Shown in pieces: positions 1-5,074 of a DNA stretch of 5,091 nt. Within the stretch, counting starts at the first letter, position 1. Every line of letters starts with the position of its first letter. The notes under the pieces were generated by a model that did not search any database, had not been told where the DNA came from, and saw only the letters and a program-made list of their open reading frames with translations. Source of the stretch: an uncultured Clostridia bacterium (lineage in GTDB: Bacteria; Bacillota; Clostridia; Oscillospirales; CAG-272); assembly GCA_937898155.1 (NCBI GenBank), contig CALEJO010000033.1:1-5091 (forward strand), read 5' to 3'. Both the position numbers and the translations under genes were made by a program.

Positions 1-51
1 TATTCCCGTTCTTGGAGAGGAACGCTAAAAACTACTACTTTTATATTATAC

Positions 52-56
52 GAGGG
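52..56 (+). promoter_or_regulatory. Ribosome binding site deciding the ATPase start
   Basis: GAGGG stands 6 bases before the ATG at 63 and supports that start over the in-frame TTG at 12. The 62 bases upstream are AT-rich and include TATATT at 42-47. That motif is too close to the start codon to be a convincing -10 box, so the real promoter may lie outside the window. Confidence 0.6.
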
Positions 57-62
57 AAAAAC

Positions 63-1871
63 ATGACAGAAAACCAATCCCCAGAAGCAGTGCCCTGCAA
101 AGAGCGGGCACTCACCATCCCCAAATTCCGCGAGCCGTACGATGTGGAAGAAAACCGTCTCTGCATCTGCAAGACCGGTTCAGGCGGCGAACACCGACAG
201 GAGCTTTGCAATTTCGTCCCCATCCTCGAAGCCGTCTATACTTACGACGACGGAGCCGAGCAGAAGACCGTGTACCGCATCTCCGGTATCGACGAACACG
301 GCGCGCTTTTGAAAGCCGTGGACGTTCCCGCCGACGAGCTCGGGAACATGAAGTGGCTGAACAACGCGTGGCCCGCGTACTGCGTGCTCAACGCCATCGG
401 CTCACCCGAAAAGCATTTGCAGTGCGCCATCAAAGGCAGTGCCGTCGGAGCCGAACACCGCTATATCTTCTCGCATACCGGCTGGCAGAAGATCGACGGT
501 GAGTATCACTTCCTGCTCCCCGGCAACAGCAAGTATGAAGTGGAGCTCTTCGGAAAGCAAAAGCGCTACGGTATGATCGAGCAGTTTGATCTTGCCGACA
601 CCGCGTACACGACGGGGCTCCTGTCGCTTGACGTAATCCCGCACGAAGTCCTTCTTCCGGGACTTGCCGTGGTCTTTCTCTCTCCGCTGAACGAGTTTTT
701 ACGAATGGCGGGACACGAGCCGAAGTTCATCCTCACGATCATCGGTCACACGGGCAGTATGAAAAGCACGGTCGCGGCGCTTCTGCTTTCGTACTTCGGC
801 AATTTCTCTTCGAGCGACCTTCCGCTGTCCTTCCGCGATACGGCAAACAGCATCGAGTACAACGCCTTCGCCCTCAAAGACGTTCCGACGGTGCTGGACG
901 ATTATCATCCCTGCGCTCCCGGCGAAGCCGAACGGATGCGGAGCACGATGCAGGCGGTCGCACGCGCCTACGGTGACAGAGCTTCCCGCAGCCGTCTGTC
1001 TCCCAACATTACCCTCCGCCCGAACAAAACGCCGATGGGAAACGCCATCGTCACGGCGGAGTTCCAGCCCGACATCACCGAGAGCGGTATCGCCCGTCTC
1101 TTCTGCGTGGAGATGCCTGCGGGCGCGGTGAATAAAAAACTGCTGACCGACGTGCAGACCGCCGCCCGCAAGGGTGCGCTTCAGCGCATCATGTTCGGAT
1201 ACCTCGAGTGGCTGAAGAAATCTTTTCTTTCTTCCGATGAACAGGTAGAGAAGTTCGTGGATGCGCTCGATCGGAAATTCATTTTGCTTCGTTCCGAGTG
1301 GCAGGATAAAATGCAGAAGGAAAAACGCACCGCCCACGCACGCCTTGTCGAAAACCTCGCCTGCCTCTCCCTCGGCTTTACGATGCTCCTGCGGTTTCTG
1401 AAATCGGTCGGAGCGATCGGTGAGGACGAAAGCGAAAAGTATTCTTCCGAAATGGACGCGCTCCTTCTGTCCCTTGCCATCCGGCAGACCGAAGCGGTGA
1501 CGGCGGACAAGCCGACGCACATTTTCATCCGCAAGTTTATTTCCCTCGTCGAGAGCCGACAGGTCACGCTCCTGCCGACAAACAGTATCTTCGATGAGAC
1601 CGTGAGTAATTTCGTCGGGTACGAAGACGAAAAGTATTACTACCTTCTGCTCGATCCCGTTCATAAGGCGGTCGTAAAACTCTGCGCCGACCAGCACGAT
1701 ACCTTCGCCGTCAGTGCCCGCTCCCTTGCCAAGGCACTCGGCGACGAGAACCTGATCGAGGTCAGCGCCGACAAGAAAAACACGCAGACCAAACGGTTCG
1801 GAAACCGTTCCGTCCGCGTTCTGACGCTGAAGAAAGAAGCGGCAAATCGTATTGCAGACCTCTACCTATAA
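63..1871 (+). CDS. DUF927/Cch-like P-loop ATPase, putative replicative helicase of a mobile element
   Basis: This 602-residue protein is probably an ATP-driven DNA helicase or replication ATPase. A Walker A-like loop, GHTGSMKST, lies at residues 228-236 (lysine 234). A Walker B-like strand, VPTVLDD, lies at 274-280 (acidic pair 279-280), and a conserved-looking SGIARLF at 341-347 offers a possible arginine finger or sensor (R345). The stretch HTGW...DGEYHFLLPG (138-154) resembles the region ahead of the P-loop in DUF927 proteins. Residues about 545-590 look like a winged-helix DNA-binding end. No primase motif is seen. The layout fits the Cch helicases of SCC elements, which have a DUF927-like part, an ATPase core and a C-terminal winged helix; this is by analogy. 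The ATG at 63 is chosen because GAGGG sits 6 bases upstream. The frame stays open back to a TTG at 12 with weaker support. It could instead be a phage- or plasmid-type D5-like ATPase. The ATPase call is firm; the helicase role is inferred. Confidence 0.82.
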   Translation: MTENQSPEAVPCKERALTIPKFREPYDVEENRLCICKTGSGGEHRQELCNFVPILEAVYTYDDGAEQKTVYRISGIDEHGALLKAVDVPADELGNMKWLNNAWPAYCVLNAIGSPEKHLQCAIKGSAVGAEHRYIFSHTGWQKIDGEYHFLLPGNSKYEVELFGKQKRYGMIEQFDLADTAYTTGLLSLDVIPHEVLLPGLAVVFLSPLNEFLRMAGHEPKFILTIIGHTGSMKSTVAALLLSYFGNFSSSDLPLSFRDTANSIEYNAFALKDVPTVLDDYHPCAPGEAERMRSTMQAVARAYGDRASRSRLSPNITLRPNKTPMGNAIVTAEFQPDITESGIARLFCVEMPAGAVNKKLLTDVQTAARKGALQRIMFGYLEWLKKSFLSSDEQVEKFVDALDRKFILLRSEWQDKMQKEKRTAHARLVENLACLSLGFTMLLRFLKSVGAIGEDESEKYSSEMDALLLSLAIRQTEAVTADKPTHIFIRKFISLVESRQVTLLPTNSIFDETVSNFVGYEDEKYYYLLLDPVHKAVVKLCADQHDTFAVSARSLAKALGDENLIEVSADKKNTQTKRFGNRSVRVLTLKKEAANRIADLYL

Positions 1872-1876
1872 TTTTC

Positions 1877-1916
1877 GCGTTACGGCGTTACAGAGGCGTT
1901 TGTATCGCTGTATCGC
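1877..1916. repeat. Five contiguous 8-bp units with inverted symmetry, iteron-like
   Basis: Read in 8-base steps the sequence is GCGTTACG, GCGTTACA, GAGGCGTT, TGTATCGC, TGTATCGC. The first two units are near-identical tandem copies and the last two are identical tandem copies. The two pairs are inverted relative to each other: 13 of 16 positions pair across the central octamer. The array begins 6 bases after the ATPase stop codon and is followed by a run of seven A (1918-1924). No T run follows on either strand, so an intrinsic terminator is unlikely. A binding site for the ATPase or another replication protein is the more attractive reading. Confidence 0.6.
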
Positions 1917-1987
1917 CAAAAAAACAGGATGGGAGAGAGACGAAAAAGCATGGGCAGTACCGCACAGCTCTGATGGTGCAGACACGC

Positions 1988-2007
1988 CGTCAGATTTTTC
2001 GTCAGAT
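1988..2007. repeat. Direct repeat CGTCAGAT, two copies 12 bases apart
   Basis: CGTCAGAT occurs at 1988-1995 and again at 2000-2007, separated by TTTT. The 12-base period is close to one helical turn, so it could place two protein sites on the same DNA face. Two copies of an 8-mer may also be chance. Confidence 0.35.
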
Positions 2008-2010
2008 AAA

Positions 2011-2057
2011 GCAAAAAGACGCGGCTCGTAGTTTGATCTACGAGCAAGGATTTTTGC
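2011..2057. terminator. Interrupted dyad with A and T tracts, possible bidirectional terminator or replication structure
   Basis: The inner arms GCTCGTAG (2024-2031) and CTACGAGC (2038-2045) pair perfectly around a 6-base loop. The outer arms GCAAAAA (2011-2017) and TTTTTGC (2051-2057) also pair perfectly, with 6 and 5 unpaired bases between outer and inner stems. On either strand a run of five T follows the inner stem by about 5-6 bases. The stem plus T tract could end transcription of the ATPase operon, but the T run is displaced from the stem. A cruciform at an origin or transfer site fits equally well. Confidence 0.4.
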
Positions 2058-2150
2058 GAGATATTACGGAAAAGATGCAAGTGTATGTACCGTCAAGGCG
2101 TAAGCCGTGAGTTGCGCGGTATTGTCCATAAGTAAAACCGACAAAAGCCG

Positions 2151-2174
2151 TCATTTTCGCAGGGTCGAAAATGA
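2151..2174. repeat. Perfect 9-bp inverted repeat with 6-base loop
   Basis: TCATTTTCG (2151-2159) and CGAAAATGA (2166-2174) are exact reverse complements around CAGGGT. No T run follows closely on either strand, so this is probably not a terminator. It could be an operator, a relaxase or recombinase binding site, or an RNA hairpin in a leader. A GC-rich stretch (about 2186-2210) follows it. Confidence 0.5.
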
Positions 2175-2234
2175 AGCAGGAGAAAGGGTCCGGGTCACGC
2201 CCCGCCCCCAAATCACTTCGGACGGCAGAGCCGA

Positions 2235-2280
2235 CCGCTTTTCCTCGCTTTTTCGCCCCTTTTGCTCGCTTTTTTGCGAG
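2235..2280. repeat. Pyrimidine-rich tract with 10-bp direct repeat and T-loop hairpin
   Basis: The plus strand is almost all C and T up to 2275. CTCGCTTTTT occurs at 2244-2253 and 2265-2274, a period of 21 bases or about two helical turns. A partial copy (CCGCTTTT) lies at 2235-2242. The second copy forms a short hairpin, CTCGC (2265-2269) with GCGAG (2276-2280) around six T. The strand asymmetry and phased repeats suggest a protein-loading or easily melted element, but no function is proved. Confidence 0.4.
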
Positions 2281-2396
2281 TGTTTGTTGGTATTGCACAC
2301 TGTGGGTCAATTTGCCCGTTTTGCGGAATTCTCCGGGCCACAACCCCAAAAAGCACTTATATTACAAGCCTTTTCCCGTGGGACAAGGCAATTTCA

Positions 2397-2405
2397 AGAA
2401 AGGAA
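2397..2405 (+). promoter_or_regulatory. Ribosome binding site for the ribbon-helix-helix gene
   Basis: AGAAAGGAA lies 9 bases before the ATG at 2415. It supports that start over in-frame codons as far back as 2262, which would add about 51 residues with no domain-like pattern, translated from the repeat-rich non-coding region. Confidence 0.65.
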
Positions 2406-2414
2406 TTTTTGCAT

Positions 2415-2876
2415 ATGGAAAACCAAAAACTTCACAGCAAAGAAAAACACAAATTCGCGCTCTACGCGCCCGATCACGTCATCGAACTCGCCCGCAAATG
2501 GTACGAGGAAGACAACTGTGCCAGCCTTTCCGAATTCATTTGCAAGGCGATTGAGTTCTACGCCGGCTTCGTTTCCAACAAAGCCAACCCCGAATATTTT
2601 CCGAAGATCGTGATCTCAACGCTCAAAGCGATCATCGATTCTTCCGCAGATCGCCTCTCGGGTCAACTGTATCGCATAGCGGTCGAGCTCGCGGTACTCT
2701 CGAACATCGATGCCGCTGCGAACCAATTCAAGGAGTCCGACGTCCGCGCGCTTCGTGAAACATGCGAGGACGAAGTCAAGAGAATCAACGGCATTCTCTG
2801 CTTAGAAAAAGCCGTGCGCTGGCAGAGTCAGCCCGAAGAACTGGAGGTGGTTGTTGAAGATGAAGATGAAGACTGA
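2415..2876 (+). CDS. Ribbon-helix-helix-like accessory protein with acidic tail
   Basis: The 153-residue product has an N-terminus (about residues 11-52) that reads like a ribbon-helix-helix DNA-binding fold. A short strand KHKFALYAP (11-19) is followed by a helix (VIELARKWYEED), then a second helix opening with SLSEFICKAIEFYAGF (37-52). A helical region of about 60-135 follows and may mediate oligomerisation. The last residues (about 141-153) are strongly acidic and end in EDEDED. Proteins of this general kind are, to my knowledge, common beside serine recombinases in clostridial elements, usually annotated as hypothetical. The likely job is transcriptional control or a DNA-binding accessory role in recombination or transfer; this is inference. 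The 3' end overlaps the next small gene in another frame, suggesting translational coupling. Coding is well supported by the ribosome site and position; the fold call is by eye. Confidence 0.78.
   Translation: MENQKLHSKEKHKFALYAPDHVIELARKWYEEDNCASLSEFICKAIEFYAGFVSNKANPEYFPKIVISTLKAIIDSSADRLSGQLYRIAVELAVLSNIDAAANQFKESDVRALRETCEDEVKRINGILCLEKAVRWQSQPEELEVVVEDEDED
2843..2847 (+). promoter_or_regulatory. GGAGG inside the upstream gene, ribosome site for the first small gene
   Basis: GGAGG lies within the acidic-tail codons of the ribbon-helix-helix gene. It is 6 bases before a TTG at 2854 and 12 bases before the ATG at 2860, both in the small-gene frame. By spacing the TTG is the better start; by codon the ATG is. 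The choice changes the product by only two residues. Confidence 0.5.
2857..2873 (+). repeat. GAAGAT hexamer repeat read in two frames
   Basis: GAAGATGAAGATGAAGA encodes the acidic tail (Glu-Asp repeats) of the ribbon-helix-helix protein and, in the next frame, the Met-Lys repeats at the start of the small protein. Loss or gain of a whole hexamer would keep both frames open. Confidence 0.5.
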
Positions 2877-3030
2877 AAGTAAACCGAAAATCGAATGTGT
2901 TTCTTTCGATTACGTCGGAGAAGAAAAACAGTTCAACGAATTTCTTCGTGCGCTTATCCGTGATTATCTTTCGGACGGAAGCATTGCTCCGTCCGAAAAG
3001 CCGGATGTGTCCGAAAAGGAAACGAAATGA
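2860..3030 (+). CDS. Small conserved-looking protein A (56 residues), paralogue of protein B
   Basis: This short gene starts inside the end of the ribbon-helix-helix gene and ends at TGA 3028-3030. I do not recognise a named family. The coding case rests on its match to the downstream small protein: both share SKPKI, CV, F, Y, G, EK, F, FL, A and RDYL in the same order. That is 20 identical residues of 34 (about 59%) with no gap, while the codons differ at many third positions, a pattern expected from protein-level selection. The shape is a short strand (IECVSFDYVG) followed by an amphipathic helix (QFNEFLRALIRDYL), then a polar tail rich in Ser, Pro, Glu and Lys. A TTG at 2854 is an alternative start giving 58 residues. 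It overlaps its upstream neighbour by 17 bases (23 with the TTG start), so translation is probably coupled. A role beside the recombinase is inferred from position only. Confidence 0.72.
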   Translation: MKMKTESKPKIECVSFDYVGEEKQFNEFLRALIRDYLSDGSIAPSEKPDVSEKETK

Positions 3031-3058
3031 AAATCTTTTTCTTTTCTCAAAATTTGTC

Positions 3059-3087
3059 TGGACTTTCGGAAATCTTTGTGATATGTT
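3059..3087 (+). promoter_or_regulatory. Possible promoter ahead of small gene B and the recombinase
   Basis: TGGACT (3059-3064) and TATGTT (3082-3087) each match the sigma-A consensus at four of six bases and are spaced by 17 bases. A TG at 3079-3080 gives an extended -10 motif. Transcription would start near 3094 and cover the palindrome, small gene B and the recombinase, separating their expression from the upstream genes. The match is moderate and could be chance in this AT-rich spacer. Confidence 0.35.
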
Positions 3088-3122
3088 GTGTGTTGCACCG
3101 AAAGGACATCAAAAAATCTCAC

Positions 3123-3137
3123 GCGCCTGTCAGGCGC
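3123..3137. repeat. 15-bp palindrome just before the ribosome site of small gene B
   Basis: GCGCCTG (3123-3129) and CAGGCGC (3131-3137) are exact inverted copies around one T. As RNA it would form a 5-bp GC-rich stem with a 5-base loop ending one base before AGAAAGGAA. It could be an operator for the ribbon-helix-helix or small proteins, a recombinase site, or a hairpin limiting ribosome access. Confidence 0.5.
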
Positions 3138-3152
3138 AGAAAGGAAAGCAAT

Positions 3153-3344
3153 ATGAAAAAAGACAGCAAACCGAAGATCGGATGCGTCGAGTTCGTGTAC
3201 ACGGGCGATGAAAAATCTTTCGATAATTTTCTGAAAGCGACCGTCCGTGATTATCTGACCGAAGAAAAAACGCAGGTCACGTTATCTCTTCCGTCATACG
3301 AAAAGCCAAAAGAAATTGCAGAAGAAAGGAGAAAAACAGCATGA
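3153..3344 (+). CDS. Small conserved-looking protein B (63 residues), paralogue of protein A
   Basis: The 63-residue product starts at the ATG at 3153, preceded at 5 bases by AAGGAAAG (3140-3147). An in-frame ATG at 3027 has no good ribosome site, and its extra residues run through the spacer, so it is rejected. The N-terminal 35 residues repeat the pattern of protein A: SKPKI, CVEF, Y, G, EK, then a helix FDNFLKATVRDYL. The tail (about 40-63) differs from A and is Lys/Glu-rich. No named family is recognised. Its TGA overlaps the recombinase ATG (ATGA at 3341-3344), so the two are almost certainly translated together. A recombination accessory or directionality factor would fit this position, but nothing in the sequence proves it. 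Confidence 0.82.
   Translation: MKKDSKPKIGCVEFVYTGDEKSFDNFLKATVRDYLTEEKTQVTLSLPSYEKPKEIAEERRKTA
3325..3331 (+). promoter_or_regulatory. Ribosome binding site for the recombinase
   Basis: AAAGGAG lies 9 bases upstream of the ATG at 3341 and within the last codons of small gene B. It fixes the recombinase start and allows both independent initiation and coupling through the ATGA overlap. Confidence 0.7.
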
Positions 3345-5074
3345 AAGTTTGGCTCTATTACCGACTGTCACGTGATGAGGATAAGGAACTCAACTCGCTG
3401 ACAAATCAGAAAAAGATCCTGCAGGACTACGCCGACGCGCACGGCTATGCCGTCGTCGGAGAATCCTTTGACGACAACGTCAGCGGGATGCACTTCAACC
3501 GCGAGGGCATTGAAAAACTCCAGGACGAGGTTGAAAAAGGAAGTATCGAGGCGGTCATCGTCAAGGACTTGTCCCGTCTCGGACGTCACAAAACCCAGAC
3601 GGCGATGTTCATCGACTACCTTCGGGAGCACGACGTGAAGGTGCTTTCGGTCACAGAGAACATCGACACCTCGAACGAAGACGACGAACTGATGGTCGGC
3701 TTCAAAGGTCTCTTCAACGATATGTACTGCCGGGACATCTCCAAAAAGATCCGTGCGGGCTACAAACAGAAGCAGCGCGACGGTCTCGTCCTCATCCCGC
3801 CGATGGGATATTTCAAGGATAAAAACACCGGCGAGGTGATCGTGGTCGAAGAACAAGCCGAGATCATCCGCAGGATCTACAGTCTGTATCTCGGCGGGTA
3901 CGGGCTGAAAGCGATCGCAAAGATTCTCAACGACGAGGGTATCAAGTCGCAAGGATACTACCAGTTAAAAACGCTCGGCAAAAATATCGGGGGAAACAAA
4001 CCCGAGATCGCGCACCGCTTCCTGTGGGAAAACACCGGCGTCAAGCGCGTCCTGCAGAACGAATTCTATACGGGAACGCTGGTCTGCCACCGCTCCTACA
4101 CCAACAAAATAAACCACGTGCGAAAGGAACTCCCGCCCGAGGAACAGTTCCGTCACGAAAACTTTGTGCCTGCCATCATATCAAGAGAGATCTGGGAGCA
4201 GGCACAATTTTTATTACAGGCGAAGAAGGACGGCAAGGTCCGCGCCTCGGCAGGTCACCCCTGTCACCGGTACACGGGGCTGATCAAGTGCGGGGACTGC
4301 GGTTCCACCTTCTCCTGCATAACGAGAAAATGGCGGGACAAGCCCGAGCGGTACGAATACATCTGCAACGGATATCATCGCTATGGAAGCGAAAACTGCT
4401 CATCGCATAGAATCCAGGAAAAAGATCTTGACGAACTGATCTATGGCGAACTGAAAAATCTCGGCAGAAAAATGAAGAAGAACTACGAGAGCATCGAGGG
4501 TGACGTCCGCCACTGGATGGCACAGAAAAGCAGTTCGGAAAAGCGCCTGCGTGATCTTTCCCTCCGTCTGGCACAGCGAAAAGAAGACCAACAGCAGAAC
4601 CTCCTGGAGCGCATCCGCGACCGCGCTCACGCCGAGATCTACACCGAAATGCTTGAAAAATGCGAGACCGAGATCGGAACGCTGACACAGGCAATCGACG
4701 AGATGCGGGACTTCGACGCGACGATCAAAAAACGAAAAGCCGAAATGAAAGAGGGCTTGGAACTGATCGAACAGATTCTTTCCGAAGGAGCGATCAGCGA
4801 TACGAACCTGCGAATGCTCGTGGACGAGATCCTGGTTTACGAGAAAAACGGGAAGCTCGACATCACGATCAAGCTGAACGCAAACTTCCGCCAACACATC
4901 GACTTCTACGACGATGACGGTGAAGTCAGCGAAAAAGTATTCGAAGCCGCCGAAATCCCCGTGGGCAGTGAAGAATACGAAGAAGCGTCTCTCGCTCCCG
5001 CCTATGAGGAAAATCCTGACGAAATTCCGGCAGAAGCAATACCTTGTTCTGACGCGCCCGAAAGAGGTGAGTGA
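3341..5074 (+). CDS. Large serine recombinase (TnpX/Ccr-like site-specific integrase)
   Basis: This 577-residue enzyme cuts and rejoins DNA through a serine nucleophile and would excise and integrate the element. The N-terminal resolvase domain (about 3-148) opens with YYRLSRDE, giving catalytic S10 and R8. NQKKIL (22-27) and DLSRLGR (76-82, R79 and R82) match conserved active-site elements. A Recombinase-type DNA-binding domain spans about 150-290 (GYGLKAIAKILNDEGI at 186-201). A zinc ribbon follows with C317, C320, C342 and C353, set in KCGDCG and ICNGYHRYGSENC. A long coiled-coil-like helix (about 358-480) interrupts the end of this domain, then a DUF4368-like end (about 485-520). The last 55 residues are very acidic. 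Length and domain order are those of an intact large serine recombinase, and no active-site residue appears lost. The start is fixed by AAAGGAG and by overlap with small gene B. Target site and directionality cannot be read here. Confidence 0.95.
   Translation: MKVWLYYRLSRDEDKELNSLTNQKKILQDYADAHGYAVVGESFDDNVSGMHFNREGIEKLQDEVEKGSIEAVIVKDLSRLGRHKTQTAMFIDYLREHDVKVLSVTENIDTSNEDDELMVGFKGLFNDMYCRDISKKIRAGYKQKQRDGLVLIPPMGYFKDKNTGEVIVVEEQAEIIRRIYSLYLGGYGLKAIAKILNDEGIKSQGYYQLKTLGKNIGGNKPEIAHRFLWENTGVKRVLQNEFYTGTLVCHRSYTNKINHVRKELPPEEQFRHENFVPAIISREIWEQAQFLLQAKKDGKVRASAGHPCHRYTGLIKCGDCGSTFSCITRKWRDKPERYEYICNGYHRYGSENCSSHRIQEKDLDELIYGELKNLGRKMKKNYESIEGDVRHWMAQKSSSEKRLRDLSLRLAQRKEDQQQNLLERIRDRAHAEIYTEMLEKCETEIGTLTQAIDEMRDFDATIKKRKAEMKEGLELIEQILSEGAISDTNLRMLVDEILVYEKNGKLDITIKLNANFRQHIDFYDDDGEVSEKVFEAAEIPVGSEEYEEASLAPAYEENPDEIPAEAIPCSDAPERGE

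Larger units (their letters stand above)
1872..2414. other. Structured gene-free region between the ATPase and the ribbon-helix-helix gene
   Basis: These 543 bases hold no convincing gene, although several frames are open by chance. They carry an octamer array, a 12-base-spaced direct repeat, an interrupted dyad, a perfect inverted repeat, a GC-rich run with GGGTC at 2162-2166, 2186-2190 and 2192-2196, and a pyrimidine-rich tract. A TATATT at 2358-2363 could be a -10 box for the next gene, but no matching -35 box is seen 16-18 bases upstream. The density of dyads beside a helicase-like gene suggests an origin of replication or transfer, or a complex regulatory region. This is inference. Confidence 0.5.

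Noticed and set aside
42..49. TATATTAT as a -10 promoter box for the ATPase.
   Set aside because: It lies so close to the start codon that the transcript would begin at or after the ribosome site, and no -35 box is found at the right distance.
12..62. A 17-codon upstream extension of the ATPase starting at TTG 12.
   Set aside because: The ATG at 63 has a well-spaced GAGGG, while the extension is translated from AT-rich leader-like sequence and adds no domain.
699..1697. A 332-codon open frame on the minus strand opposite the ATPase, and similar long antisense frames opposite the recombinase (for example 4400-5077).
   Set aside because: They mirror strongly coding plus-strand genes with high third-position GC, lack ribosome sites and have no recognisable domains.
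2038..2349. A 103-codon open frame on the minus strand in the gene-free region, rich in Lys, Arg and Ala.
   Set aside because: It begins with TTG, has no clear ribosome site and runs through the hairpins and the pyrimidine tract, whose complement is AAG/AAA-rich and gives lysines for free. If protein-level conservation were found in relatives it should be reconsidered.
2350..2366. A minus-strand TATAAGTGCTTTTT stretch faintly like the TAAGTGC start of some IncQ-type nick regions.
   Set aside because: Only about seven bases match, no relaxase gene is visible in the window, and the adjacent hairpin expected of such an oriT is not convincing.
2107..2613. Open plus-strand frames beginning at 2107 and 2171 that run through the non-coding region into the ribbon-helix-helix gene.
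   Set aside because: They overlap a better supported gene in another frame and show Arg/Ser/Pro-rich, low-complexity products typical of shadow frames.
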